Shown piece after piece: positions 54,948-63,308 of a stretch of 64,000 nt of DNA. The notes under the pieces are model-generated. The model was given only the letters and a program-made list of their open reading frames with translations. It had not been told where the DNA came from and searched no databases. The stretch covers positions 744,001-808,000 of the forward strand of contig NZ_JAMLIX010000001.1 in the NCBI RefSeq assembly GCF_023953965.1. The letters are read 5' to 3'. The position numbers and the translations under genes were made by a program. The first letter of the stretch is position 1. Every line of letters begins with the position of its first letter. Source of the DNA: Bosea sp. (in: a-proteobacteria). Lineage in GTDB: Bacteria > Pseudomonadota > Alphaproteobacteria > Rhizobiales > Beijerinckiaceae.

Positions 54948-56438
54948 TCAGAATTCGCCGCTCAGGCCGAAGCGGGCGCCGCCGAAGCTGTTGCCGGTCA
55001 GGCTGACGCCGGCATTGATCGCGATGGGGATCGCCACGTCGAGCCGGTGCGCCACGGCGAAGCCCGCCGCCCATTCACCCTTGTAGACCGCGGTGTTGCC
55101 GGCCCAGCTCGTCTTGCCGGGGCGCGAGGGCAGCGGCGCGCCCGTCATCGCCATCGCGGCGGCGATACCCTGGCGGGCCTCGCGCCGGCTGTCGCGCGCG
55201 AAGGCTGCGACACCGTCGATGCGCTGGTCGAGGGCGCCGAGATCGACGGGGATCGCCGCGAGATTGCCGGCCGCATCGGTCGTCACGACCTGGGTCGGGC
55301 CGCTCTGCGCCGCGCGGCTTCCCGCCGAGGCGATGCCGGGCAGCGTATAGGTGCTGGCCGCCGTGCCGATCGCCACCTGCCGGGGACGGGTGGCGACGGC
55401 GCCGGCACCGATCGCGACGCTCTCGTCGCCGCTGGCCCGCGCCTGGGTGCCGATGGCGGCCGAGCGCCGGCCCTCGGCCCGGGCGCCATAGCCGGCGGCG
55501 AGCGCATCGTCGCCGCTGGCGGAGGCGGGCGCATGGCCGCCGGTGTTGTCGCCGGCGATGACGCCGTTCTGCTGGTCGAGCGCGGCGAGCGCATCGCCGA
55601 CATTGGTGTAGACGCTGCCGCGCAGGGTGTAACTCGGCCCGGTAAAGCTGCCATTCGCATCGAAACCGGCGCCGCCGCCCAGGGCCGAGGCCGTGTTGTC
55701 GGCGACCGAGCGGAGCTGGCGCAGATTGACCGCATCGGTATCCTGGGTGCCGCCGGCGACATTGGTGATCTGGCGCTCGTTTCCGGCCGAGCCGACCGAC
55801 AGCGCCCCTTGCGTCGAGGCGACGGCGACCCCGCTGAAGGCTTCCGCCGCCCCGGAAAGCCCGCCGCGCTGGGCGAGCGATCCGGCCCCCAGCGCGATGC
55901 CGCCCGCGGCCGAGGCCACGCTGTCGCGCCCGATCGCGACCCCGTCGGCCGCCGTGACCGCGCCACGCAGGCCGATCGCGACCGCGCCCGTCGCAGTGGC
56001 GGAGGTCGTGGCGCCGTTGCCGAAGGCAATGGCGTTCGCATCCCCCGCGCTCGCCTTCGCATTCGCCGTGCCGCCGAGCCCGGTGACCTCGCCGCCGCCG
56101 ATGGCGATGCCGCCCGGCGCATCGACCGTGAGGCCGTCCACCTTGACATTGCAGTCGCCCGGCAGGCTGACGAGATTGCCGTTCTGGTCGCGCAGGGTCA
56201 GGCCGATGTTCTGGCCGCTCAGCGCATTGCGCAGGTTGACGTTCACATCCCCGACGATGCCGTTCAGCACCGGATCGAGCAGGCCTGCCAGGAGCCCCGA
56301 CGCCACGCCCACCACCGGCTGGAGCACGGGAAGATCGACGCTGAGCCCGGTGCAGACATCGATCGAGGCGGATTGGGCCTTGGCCGCTCCGGGCAGAACG
56401 ACGGCGACCAGGGCAAACAGAAGCGGACCGCGTGACAT
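54948..56438 (-). CDS. Short YadA-like trimeric autotransporter adhesin
   Basis: A 496-aa outer-membrane adhesin-like protein: signal peptide (cleavage about AKA-QSA); an N-terminal domain of about 110 aa with two Cys (VCTGL, GDCNV) that is not typical YadA head; YadA head repeats (AIAFGNGA, AVAIGLRGA, GVAIGRDS, about 165-230); a neck ITNVAGGTQDTDAVNLRQL (about 248-266); a short second head (AIGTQARA, AIGAGAVA); and a C-terminal anchor with AAAMAMTGAPLPS and WAAGFAVAHRLD ending GLSGEF. The start at 56438 is chosen for the signal peptide. It trimerises to form the beta-barrel pore in known family members. Confidence 0.88.
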   Translation of the reverse strand: MSRGPLLFALVAVVLPGAAKAQSASIDVCTGLSVDLPVLQPVVGVASGLLAGLLDPVLNGIVGDVNVNLRNALSGQNIGLTLRDQNGNLVSLPGDCNVKVDGLTVDAPGGIAIGGGEVTGLGGTANAKASAGDANAIAFGNGATTSATATGAVAIGLRGAVTAADGVAIGRDSVASAAGGIALGAGSLAQRGGLSGAAEAFSGVAVASTQGALSVGSAGNERQITNVAGGTQDTDAVNLRQLRSVADNTASALGGGAGFDANGSFTGPSYTLRGSVYTNVGDALAALDQQNGVIAGDNTGGHAPASASGDDALAAGYGARAEGRRSAAIGTQARASGDESVAIGAGAVATRPRQVAIGTAASTYTLPGIASAGSRAAQSGPTQVVTTDAAGNLAAIPVDLGALDQRIDGVAAFARDSRREARQGIAAAMAMTGAPLPSRPGKTSWAGNTAVYKGEWAAGFAVAHRLDVAIPIAINAGVSLTGNSFGGARFGLSGEF

Positions 56439-56597
56439 CGGCACCCCCAGAACGTCCCACAACGGGAAACACTGAACAGGGCGCAAGGATAAGTTGCATA
56501 TGGTTGAGCAACCGTAAATGCGCAATCTGAAGTTGCATAAAGAACTTTGACCATGCCACCGTCCGTCATTCCGTGGCTTCGCAGAGATCGGGAGGCT

Positions 56598-57107
56598 CTA
56601 AGGCGCGACGATCAGCGCCCAGTAGACCTGATATTTCGAGCCGGGGGCATAGGCCGTGGCGATGCCCATGCGCCGGGCCTTCGCATCCTTCATGACGCGG
56701 TCGTGCTGGGGTGAATCCCGCCAGCCGGAAAAGGCTTCGGCGAGGCGCCGGTAGCCGGCCGAGAGATTGACCTCCGCTCCGGGCTGGCCCTCCCGGGCGA
56801 GCCGCGCCTTGACCGCGTCCGCCTGGGCCGGCTTGTCCGAGCCTGCCATGGCGGCTGCTTCACGCTCAGCCGCCGCGACGAGCACGGGATCGAGCACGAG
56901 CGGGCCCAAGCCCGCATTGAGGCGATAGGCCGAGATCATCGCGCGCGCCTCACCGGCGTCGACTTTGGCGGAGGCCGAGGCGAGATCGCGGTAGAAGGCG
57001 GGCTGGCGCTCGCGCTGCGGCTCGGCGCAGCCGGCGATGCCGAGAAGAGCGAGCGCGCCGGCAAGCGCCGCCGGGCAGGTCATGGCGCGGCGCGGGAGGT
57101 TGGGCAT
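56598..57107 (-). CDS. CAP-domain (SCP/PR1) lipoprotein
   Basis: A 169-aa lipoprotein with lipobox GIAGC (about residues 23-27). The mature part has the CAP fold pattern: MISAYRLNAGLGPLVLDPVLVAAAEREAA (about 56-84; key R-x-x-x-G-L-x-x-L), then WRDSPQHDRVM and YWALIVAP. The typical CAP histidine near the W-x-x-S-x-x-H box is kept. It starts 5 bp after the channel gene's stop, so it is probably co-transcribed. Function unknown. Confidence 0.87.
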   Translation of the reverse strand: MPNLPRRAMTCPAALAGALALLGIAGCAEPQRERQPAFYRDLASASAKVDAGEARAMISAYRLNAGLGPLVLDPVLVAAAEREAAAMAGSDKPAQADAVKARLAREGQPGAEVNLSAGYRRLAEAFSGWRDSPQHDRVMKDAKARRMGIATAYAPGSKYQVYWALIVAP

Positions 57108-57111
57108 CCGA

Positions 57112-59706
57112 TCATTCCTTGCTGTCGTCCCCGGCTGGTTCGGGCGCCGGAGCGGGCTTCGCCTCCCCGGCGTCCTCGGTTTCCCCGGCCTCGACCGGCC
57201 GGCGCCGGCGGCGCGCCGGGGCGGGCGCGGCCGGCTTCGCGCGGCTGCGGGCACGCTCTTCCCGTCCGACCGCCGCGGCGATGCCGTCGAGCGACTGCTC
57301 GACGCCTTCCAGCCCGCGCACCATCAGCTCCGGGACGGCGGCCGCCGGCTCCATCTCGGCCAGGCGCTTGTGGATCGCGAAGTTCAGATCGCTGGTGACG
57401 CGCCCGACGATCTCGACATCGCCGACCACGCAGACCAGCTCGAAATCCATCGTTGCGGTGCCGATCTTCCTGAACAGCACGGCCGGCGGCGGCTTCTGCG
57501 CGACGTCGCCATGGCCGGCGGCCGTCTCCGCCAGCATGCTGCGCACCTGCCCGGCCTCCAGCGTGCGCGGCACCGACAGCGCGATCAGGACACGGGCGGT
57601 CCGGTCGTTGCGGACGCGGTTGCGCACGACGCCCGAGATCAGGTTCGAGTTCGGCACGATGACCGTCGCCCGGTCGAAGGTCGCGATCTCGGTGGACCGT
57701 ACGTTGATGCGCTTGACGATGCCCTCGGTGTCGCCGACCACGACCTGGTCGCCGACGCGGATCGGCCGCTCCCAGAGCAGGATCAGCCCCGAGACGAAGT
57801 TCGACACCACCGATTGCAGGCCGAAACCGATACCGACCGAAAGCGCCGAGGCGACCAGCGTCAGGCGCTCCAGGCTCAGGCCCACCGCGGTGACCGCGAC
57901 GGCCACAGCCGCGATATAGCCGACATAGCCGGCCGCCGTGGTGATCGAGTTGCGCAGGCCCGGGTCGAGAGCGGTCGTGGGCAGGAACTGGTTCTCGAGC
58001 CAGCGCTGCATCGCCCGCGTCGCGGCGATGCCGAGCGCGAAGGCGATCGCGCCGAAGACGATCGTCGAGAGCGAGATCGTGACGCCGCCGACCCGGAAGC
58101 CGAAGAAGGCGGCCCTGAGCGAGACCAGGAAATCACTCGATTCCAGCCCCCAGGGCGCGAAGACGAGCAGGATCGTCACCACGATCAGCAAAAGCTTGAG
58201 AAGGCCGACGCTGATGACCGAGATCTTGTCGAGGGTCGCCGCGCGCAGGCCCATGCCGGCCTTCAACGACAGCGCGAAGCGGCCCTTGCCGCCGACAAGC
58301 CGCGGGATGCCGAGGTCGATGAACTGGTGGGCCAGCAGGAACAGGCAGGCGACGATGCCGATCCACAGCGTCTGCTCGGCCAGGAAGGCGGCGAAGACGA
58401 CATAGCCGCCGAGCGCGGCGGCGATGATGGCAAAGCCGATGATCCAGCCGAGGATGCGCACCGGCCCCAGGCTCGCGCCGTCGAGCGGGACATAGGGGCC
58501 GAGGCAGGCCTCCTGCTCGACCTCGTCGTCGTCGCGGATCCGGTAGAGCCCGGCGATGAGCGCGAGCGCGAACAAGATGGCGAAGAGCGCCTTGACGATG
58601 ATCGAGATGGCGAGCCCCGCGGCGATGGCCTGGAGCCACGCCTCGAAGACCTTGCCGACGGCCGTCACCGCCGCCAGCGACCCGGCGATCCAGACCACGC
58701 TGCGCGCCGTCGTATCCATCACCTTGACGAGGCGCCGCTGCGGGCTCGACGGGGCAAACAGCGCATCCGCCAGCGCCTGCACGAAGGCGAAGAAGGCCAG
58801 CCCCGCGACGAGCGCCCAGATCACCGGCTGGATGCGCGGCGGCAGGAGCCCCGTCACGCTCAGCGCCTTGTAGATCAGCCAGCTCGCCAGCACCGGCGGC
58901 GCGGCGCCGGCGACGATATGGGCGAGTGCGATGTAGAGGCAGTGCAGGTTGCCGCTGTCCTGCATGTTGGCGTAGCGCGCCTTGAAGCGCGGCAGATAGC
59001 GCGCCCGCGCCAGATAGAGCAGGATCGCGCCCATCAGCGCGAGCGCGACGACGGTGCCGCGCGTCCCCGAAAAGGCGTCGCTCACGGTCTCCAGCCAGCC
59101 GCCGAAGATGTAGCGGGAGGCGCGCAGATCCTCCGGCGCCGAGGCGACGGCACTGCCCCAGATCTCGGGATTGATCACCGAGGGGCCGGCGGCGAACAAC
59201 GCCCTGGCGAAGATCTCGCGGCGCTTGTCGCCGATGCCGCTCTGCAACTGCTCCGCCTGGAGGAGTGCGGCGCTGGCGATCTTCAGCGTCTCGTCGGCAT
59301 CGGCATAGGCCTTGGTGCGCGCCTCGCGGTCGCGGGCGATCTCGCCGCTTTCGGGCGGCGCGCCGGCCTCGGGCTTCGGGCCGAGCTGGGCGAGCCTGAG
59401 CTTGGCCTGGTCGACCCGCGGCGTCTGCTCCTCGATGATGTCGCGAAGCTGGTCGAGCGCGGGCTGCAGACGCTGCCGCTGCCGCAGCAGCACGTCGTCG
59501 CCCGGATCGGGCAGGGCCAGCGTCGTCTCGATCTGCGTCAGCTCGGTGCGCAGGCCGTCCAGCCGGGCCCGCAGGCCGGCGGGATCCGCCGTGGCCTGGG
59601 CGAGCGCCGGGCCGGCCGCCGCCAACGCCACCAGGGCGAGGACGAGGCAGGCCGCCAGCCAACGCTTGAGCTCACGGAACGACGCTGGCGTCCTGCGTAT
59701 CGCCAT
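57112..59706 (-). CDS. Large MscS-type mechanosensitive channel (DUF3772)
   Basis: An 864-aa membrane protein. After a signal-like segment (ending about PALAQ) comes a periplasmic coiled-coil DUF3772 region (about 40-190), then about ten helices, and the MscS pore/beta domain near residues 640-740 with GFGLQSVVSNFVSGLILLWERPIRVGD (key G-x-x-L-Q-x-x-x-x-N-x-x-S-G), followed by a soluble C-terminus ending in an Ala/Pro/Arg-rich tail. The ATG at 59706 begins MAIRRTPASF. It relieves turgor in known homologues. The CAP lipoprotein follows directly. Confidence 0.93.
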   Translation of the reverse strand: MAIRRTPASFRELKRWLAACLVLALVALAAAGPALAQATADPAGLRARLDGLRTELTQIETTLALPDPGDDVLLRQRQRLQPALDQLRDIIEEQTPRVDQAKLRLAQLGPKPEAGAPPESGEIARDREARTKAYADADETLKIASAALLQAEQLQSGIGDKRREIFARALFAAGPSVINPEIWGSAVASAPEDLRASRYIFGGWLETVSDAFSGTRGTVVALALMGAILLYLARARYLPRFKARYANMQDSGNLHCLYIALAHIVAGAAPPVLASWLIYKALSVTGLLPPRIQPVIWALVAGLAFFAFVQALADALFAPSSPQRRLVKVMDTTARSVVWIAGSLAAVTAVGKVFEAWLQAIAAGLAISIIVKALFAILFALALIAGLYRIRDDDEVEQEACLGPYVPLDGASLGPVRILGWIIGFAIIAAALGGYVVFAAFLAEQTLWIGIVACLFLLAHQFIDLGIPRLVGGKGRFALSLKAGMGLRAATLDKISVISVGLLKLLLIVVTILLVFAPWGLESSDFLVSLRAAFFGFRVGGVTISLSTIVFGAIAFALGIAATRAMQRWLENQFLPTTALDPGLRNSITTAAGYVGYIAAVAVAVTAVGLSLERLTLVASALSVGIGFGLQSVVSNFVSGLILLWERPIRVGDQVVVGDTEGIVKRINVRSTEIATFDRATVIVPNSNLISGVVRNRVRNDRTARVLIALSVPRTLEAGQVRSMLAETAAGHGDVAQKPPPAVLFRKIGTATMDFELVCVVGDVEIVGRVTSDLNFAIHKRLAEMEPAAAVPELMVRGLEGVEQSLDGIAAAVGREERARSRAKPAAPAPARRRRRPVEAGETEDAGEAKPAPAPEPAGDDSKE

Positions 59707-59894
59707 GCTGGTGCGGCCCTGCCCGGACTGATTCGGCTTCGCCTCGAGCCTCGGCACAGCCCGGCGCACAAGGCAAGACAAAGAGCGGACGAGGGCGGCC
59801 GGCACGGAGGAGCTCCCGGGCTTACGGAGGAAACGGGCGGGCCGCCTCATCCCTGCAAAACACGACCTGAAGATGGCGGGGCTACCGCTTTCGC

Positions 59895-60980
59895 TCAGCC
59901 GCGCTGCTTGCCGGAAGGCTTGCCGCTGTTGCGATAGCTCGCATTGCCGAGGCCGGTGCCGATCGTCAGCACCGCCCAGTTCTCGACATCCTGCATCGCC
60001 GGCATCTCGCTCAGGCCCTGGATCACGGCATCGTTGTGCATCACGACCCCGGTCTCGTGCCCGCCGATCTCAGGCACGAGCGCGCGGACGCTGTCGACGA
60101 GGTTGAAGCGGCTGCTTTCCCAGTTGCCCGGCAGGTTCTGCGCGCCGCGGTCGATCGCGCCGTCGGGCTCGATCAGGCCGGGGCAGCCGAGGCCGATGAA
60201 GGGGGCGACGCGCAACCCCGCCTTTTCGGCGTCGCGGATCTGTTCGCGCAGCATCTTCCCGAGCTTTTCGATCGCCTCGTCGCGGGAGGGCTCCGCCTCG
60301 GCATGGTGCCAGAGCTCGGATTTCCAGACCCGGGCCTTGCTCAGGTCGGGCGCCTTCCTCTGCCGGAGCTCGACGATGCCGGCGCGGATGTTCGAACCGC
60401 CGATATCGACGGCGGCGAGGCTGTCGAAAGCCTCGAAGATCCATTTCGGCGCGAGATGGGCGCTGCCGACGAGCCCGGCCTCGTCGGGATGATGGCCGAC
60501 CGGCACGAGATCGAGATCGCGCCCCTCGGTGCGCAGGATGATGGCGACGCGCGCGATGGAAAGCTCGCCGACGCGGCTCTCGCGGAAACCGCCGCCGACG
60601 ACGATGCGCTCGACCGAAGCCCAGCTCTTCAGCCGCGCGAAGCGGCGGATGACGAAGGCGAGCGACTGGGCGAAGCCCTCGATGGCGCCGAGCACCAGCG
60701 CGGCCTCGGCGGCATCGCCCTTCATCAGCAGCGCGTCGAGCTCCTTCTTGCCGATCTCGGCGGTCTTGCCCTTCAGCGGATCGTCGCCGCTGCGATCGAG
60801 ATGACGGCGCAGCGCGTCGAGATGCTCGACAAAGGCGGCGCGGCTCGCCTTGTCGCCGACGAAGCCGTCATCGTCGCGGATTTCGAGATTGTAGCTCGTC
60901 ACCGTGACGGAAGGCAGCTCGGCCGAGCCATGCGGCCCGGTTGCGGCCTTGCGTGACGTCCCGGCGGTCGCCGTTGCCAT
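59895..60980 (-). CDS. ROK-family sugar kinase-like protein with permuted domain order
   Basis: A 361-aa protein that has ROK-family sequence but in reversed order. Residues about 85-180 resemble the usual C-terminal half (KGDAAEAALVLGAIEGFAQSLA, VERIVVGGG at 123-131, PVGHHPDEAGLVGSA at 160-174). Residues 190-350 carry the usual N-terminal half: phosphate loop AAVDIGGSNIRAG (189-201), GLGCPGLIEPDG (263-274), NLPGNW, catalytic-Asp HNDAVIQG (Asp317) and GTGLGNA (341-347). The zinc motif CxCGxxGCxE of ordinary ROK kinases is absent. Function as a glucokinase-like enzyme is possible but unproven; the substrate is unknown. Confidence 0.85.
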   Translation of the reverse strand: MATATAGTSRKAATGPHGSAELPSVTVTSYNLEIRDDDGFVGDKASRAAFVEHLDALRRHLDRSGDDPLKGKTAEIGKKELDALLMKGDAAEAALVLGAIEGFAQSLAFVIRRFARLKSWASVERIVVGGGFRESRVGELSIARVAIILRTEGRDLDLVPVGHHPDEAGLVGSAHLAPKWIFEAFDSLAAVDIGGSNIRAGIVELRQRKAPDLSKARVWKSELWHHAEAEPSRDEAIEKLGKMLREQIRDAEKAGLRVAPFIGLGCPGLIEPDGAIDRGAQNLPGNWESSRFNLVDSVRALVPEIGGHETGVVMHNDAVIQGLSEMPAMQDVENWAVLTIGTGLGNASYRNSGKPSGKQRG

Positions 60981-61174
60981 GATTCACCCCCTCGTCGGCA
61001 TGCGCATCGCGGGGGCAACCCGCCGAGGCCCGTCGCGGTTCCGCGAGGCCAGGCGATGCGCCGCGTGCAGTGCGCCCCTTACGCCGCCGCCTCGCCGGCG
61101 CGGTTGACCGCGCCCCGATCACCGGTCCAACAGGGAGGAGGCCGCATCGCGGCGGGCTGGGGAGGACATCGAGC

Positions 61175-61651
61175 GTGTCGGAGCTGATTTGGCGGATGAT
61201 CGTCATCGGGGCGGGCGCGACCGCGCTCACCGATCTGTGGGCGCAAGCCTTGCGCCTGTTCGGCCTGCCGAAACCGAACTGGGCGATGCCGGGGCGCTGG
61301 TTCGCCCATCTGCCGCGCGGCCGCATCCGGCACGACGACATCGCCAAATCCGAGCCTGTCGCCGGCGAACTCGCGATCGGCTGGATCTGCCACTATCTCG
61401 TCGGCATCGCCTTCGCGGGCATCGTGCTCGTGATCGCGGGCGCCGGCTGGGCCCGCAACCCGACCTTCCTGCCGGCGCTGATCGTCGGCTGGGCGACGAT
61501 CGGCTGCGGCTGGTTCATCCTGCAGCCCGGCATGGGGCTGGGCATCGCCGCCTCGAAGCGGCCGAATGCCGGCCGGACCCGCCTGCTCAACATCGTCAGC
61601 CACACCATCTTCGCCATCGGGCTCTACGGCACGGCGCTGCTGATCCGCTAG
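61175..61651 (+). CDS. DUF2938 family membrane protein
   Basis: A 158-aa protein with about four helices (residues 5-25, 60-85, 90-115, 135-155). NWAMPGRWFAHLPRGRIRHDDI (about 33-54; key W-x-x-x-G-R-W-x-x-x-x-x-G) and LQPGMGLGIAASKRPN are typical of DUF2938. A GTG at 61175 is taken because GGGGAGGA precedes it by 8 bp. Function unknown. Confidence 0.85.
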   Translation: MSELIWRMIVIGAGATALTDLWAQALRLFGLPKPNWAMPGRWFAHLPRGRIRHDDIAKSEPVAGELAIGWICHYLVGIAFAGIVLVIAGAGWARNPTFLPALIVGWATIGCGWFILQPGMGLGIAASKRPNAGRTRLLNIVSHTIFAIGLYGTALLIR

Positions 61652-61660
61652 CAAAGGCCG

Positions 61661-62419
61661 TCAGTCGAGGACGCGCGTCTCGTATTCATAGAGCGAGCGG
61701 AAGCCGAGGCCGGCATAGAGCGCGAGCGCGACGGCGTTGCCGGTCTCGACCTGGAGATAGGCGTCGCGACAGCCCATCGCCCCGGCCCAGCCCATCAGCC
61801 CCGCGACGATGCTGCGGCCATGGCCGTGGCCGCGATGATCGGGATGGACGCAGATCAGGCCGATCTCGGCCATGCCGCGCTCGGCCACGCTCAGGCCGAA
61901 GGCGACCGGTTCACCCTCGACGAGCCAGCTCGCGAAAGCCGCCGGCAGCCTGATCTTCTCGACGATGGCCGCCAGATTGCCGGCATGCGTCTTGGCCCCG
62001 CTTTGGAGGGCGGCGACGCCGGCGCACCATTCAGGGCTCGGCCGCGCATCGATCTGCCATTCGGGCGTCTCGCAAACCGCGAAGCCCGAGACCGGCGCGA
62101 TCTGGCCGAAGGACCGGTCCTTCACCCGGTAGCCGCGCGCCAGCACCGCCGCGCGTGTCGCCTGCGCGACCAGCGGCGTCAGGCGGATGCAGGGCGCAAG
62201 TCCGTCGGCGCGGTAGAGTTCCTCGATCAGGTCGAGCATCTCGGCGTCGAGCTCGGCGCCAGGGTTGAGCGGCGTCGCCGAATTGGCCCGGCCGGAATAG
62301 CCGTTGGCGAAGCGCAGCACCCAGTCGCCGACGACGAGCGTCGAGAGCGCCGGCCAGGCATTGACGATCCGCCGCTCGCAACCGAGCACGAGGGCGTCGT
62401 CGCCGGTCTTCGTCGGCAT
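61661..62419 (-). CDS. GNAT acetyltransferase
   Basis: A 252-aa protein with a C-terminal GNAT domain (about residues 130-250). The acetyl-CoA loop is VHPDHRGHGHGRSIVAGLM (key H-P-x-x-R-G-x-G-x-G-R) and ALALYAGLGFRSLYEYETR is the usual end. The N-terminal half (ERRIVNAWPALSTLVVGDWVLRFANGYSGRANS, about 11-43) matches two-domain GNATs of the DUF3153/COG0456 type. The start at 62419 is used. Substrate unknown. It is 4 bp after the gloB-like gene. Confidence 0.88.
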   Translation of the reverse strand: MPTKTGDDALVLGCERRIVNAWPALSTLVVGDWVLRFANGYSGRANSATPLNPGAELDAEMLDLIEELYRADGLAPCIRLTPLVAQATRAAVLARGYRVKDRSFGQIAPVSGFAVCETPEWQIDARPSPEWCAGVAALQSGAKTHAGNLAAIVEKIRLPAAFASWLVEGEPVAFGLSVAERGMAEIGLICVHPDHRGHGHGRSIVAGLMGWAGAMGCRDAYLQVETGNAVALALYAGLGFRSLYEYETRVLD

Positions 62420-62423
62420 CGTG

Positions 62424-63188
62424 TCAGAACCGGTTCTTGGCTTCGCGCAGCGCCGCGAAGACCGCGCCCGGCGCCGCGCCGGCAAGCCCGACGGCGGCGG
62501 CGAGCGCCGGTTCGCCCGCCCGGAAGAACGGGTTCGTCGCCTTTTCCTCGGCCACCGTGGTCAGCGCCCAGAAGCGGCCCTCGGCCTTGGCCGTCTCGGC
62601 CTCGGCGAAGCGCGCCGCGACGGCTTCGTTCGCCGGATCGACCGAACGGGCGAAGCGGGCGTTCGCCAGGGTGTAGTCATGGCCGCCGAGCAGGCGGGTG
62701 TCGTCCGGCAGCGCCATGACGCGCGTGAGCGAGGTCCACATCCGCTCCATCTGCCCCGGCTGGACCCGCCCGCAGCCCATCACGAAGACGACGTCGCCGA
62801 CCAGGGCGAGCCTGGCGCCCAGCCCGACGAAGCTCAGATGCCCGTCGGAATGGCCGGGCGTGTGCCAGATCTCGAAGCGCTCGCCACCGAAGGAGACGGC
62901 GTCGCCCTCGGCGATGACCCGGTCGAGCGGCGCGCTCGGCCCCGCATCGGCCGGGCCGACGACGGTCGCGCCCGTCGCCTGCTTCACCTCGGCGACGCCT
63001 TGAGTGTGGTCGTGATGGGCATGGGTGACGAAGATGTCGCTGATCGTCCAGCCCTTCGCCTTAGCCGCGGCGATGACCGCGCCGGCCTCGGGCACGTCGA
63101 TGGCGGCGCAGGCGCCGCTGGCAGGATCGTGCAGCAGCGCGCCGGCATTGTCGGCGAGCGTGCGGAAGACGTGAAGGTCGAGCGGCAT
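62424..63188 (-). CDS. gloB: Hydroxyacylglutathione hydrolase-type MBL hydrolase (glyoxalase II)
   Basis: A 254-aa metallo-beta-lactamase-fold enzyme that hydrolyses S-D-lactoylglutathione. The THAHHDHTQG metal motif (residues 55-64), HTPGHSDGH, VGDVVFVMGCGR, GGHDYTLANARFA and the C-terminal NPFFRA substrate-binding segment identify the GloB group. The ATG at 63188 gives normal length. It is divergent from the methyltransferase gene. Confidence 0.93.
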   Translation of the reverse strand: MPLDLHVFRTLADNAGALLHDPASGACAAIDVPEAGAVIAAAKAKGWTISDIFVTHAHHDHTQGVAEVKQATGATVVGPADAGPSAPLDRVIAEGDAVSFGGERFEIWHTPGHSDGHLSFVGLGARLALVGDVVFVMGCGRVQPGQMERMWTSLTRVMALPDDTRLLGGHDYTLANARFARSVDPANEAVAARFAEAETAKAEGRFWALTTVAEEKATNPFFRAGEPALAAAVGLAGAAPGAVFAALREAKNRF

Positions 63189-63308
63189 GGCATCCTCCGG
63201 CGAGCGATCTTTAAGCCTCTTGCATGGGCCAAGCCCGGCCTGCGATCAACCCGGCATCGACTGAAGCGGCCCTTGCGCTTATGCGCCGCGCGTTCCATGT
63301 CAGGCGCC

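Noticed and set aside
57037..59937. 966-codon plus-strand frame over the channel gene
   Set aside because: Arg/Asp/Gln-rich low-complexity shadow; the minus strand carries a clear MscS-type channel.
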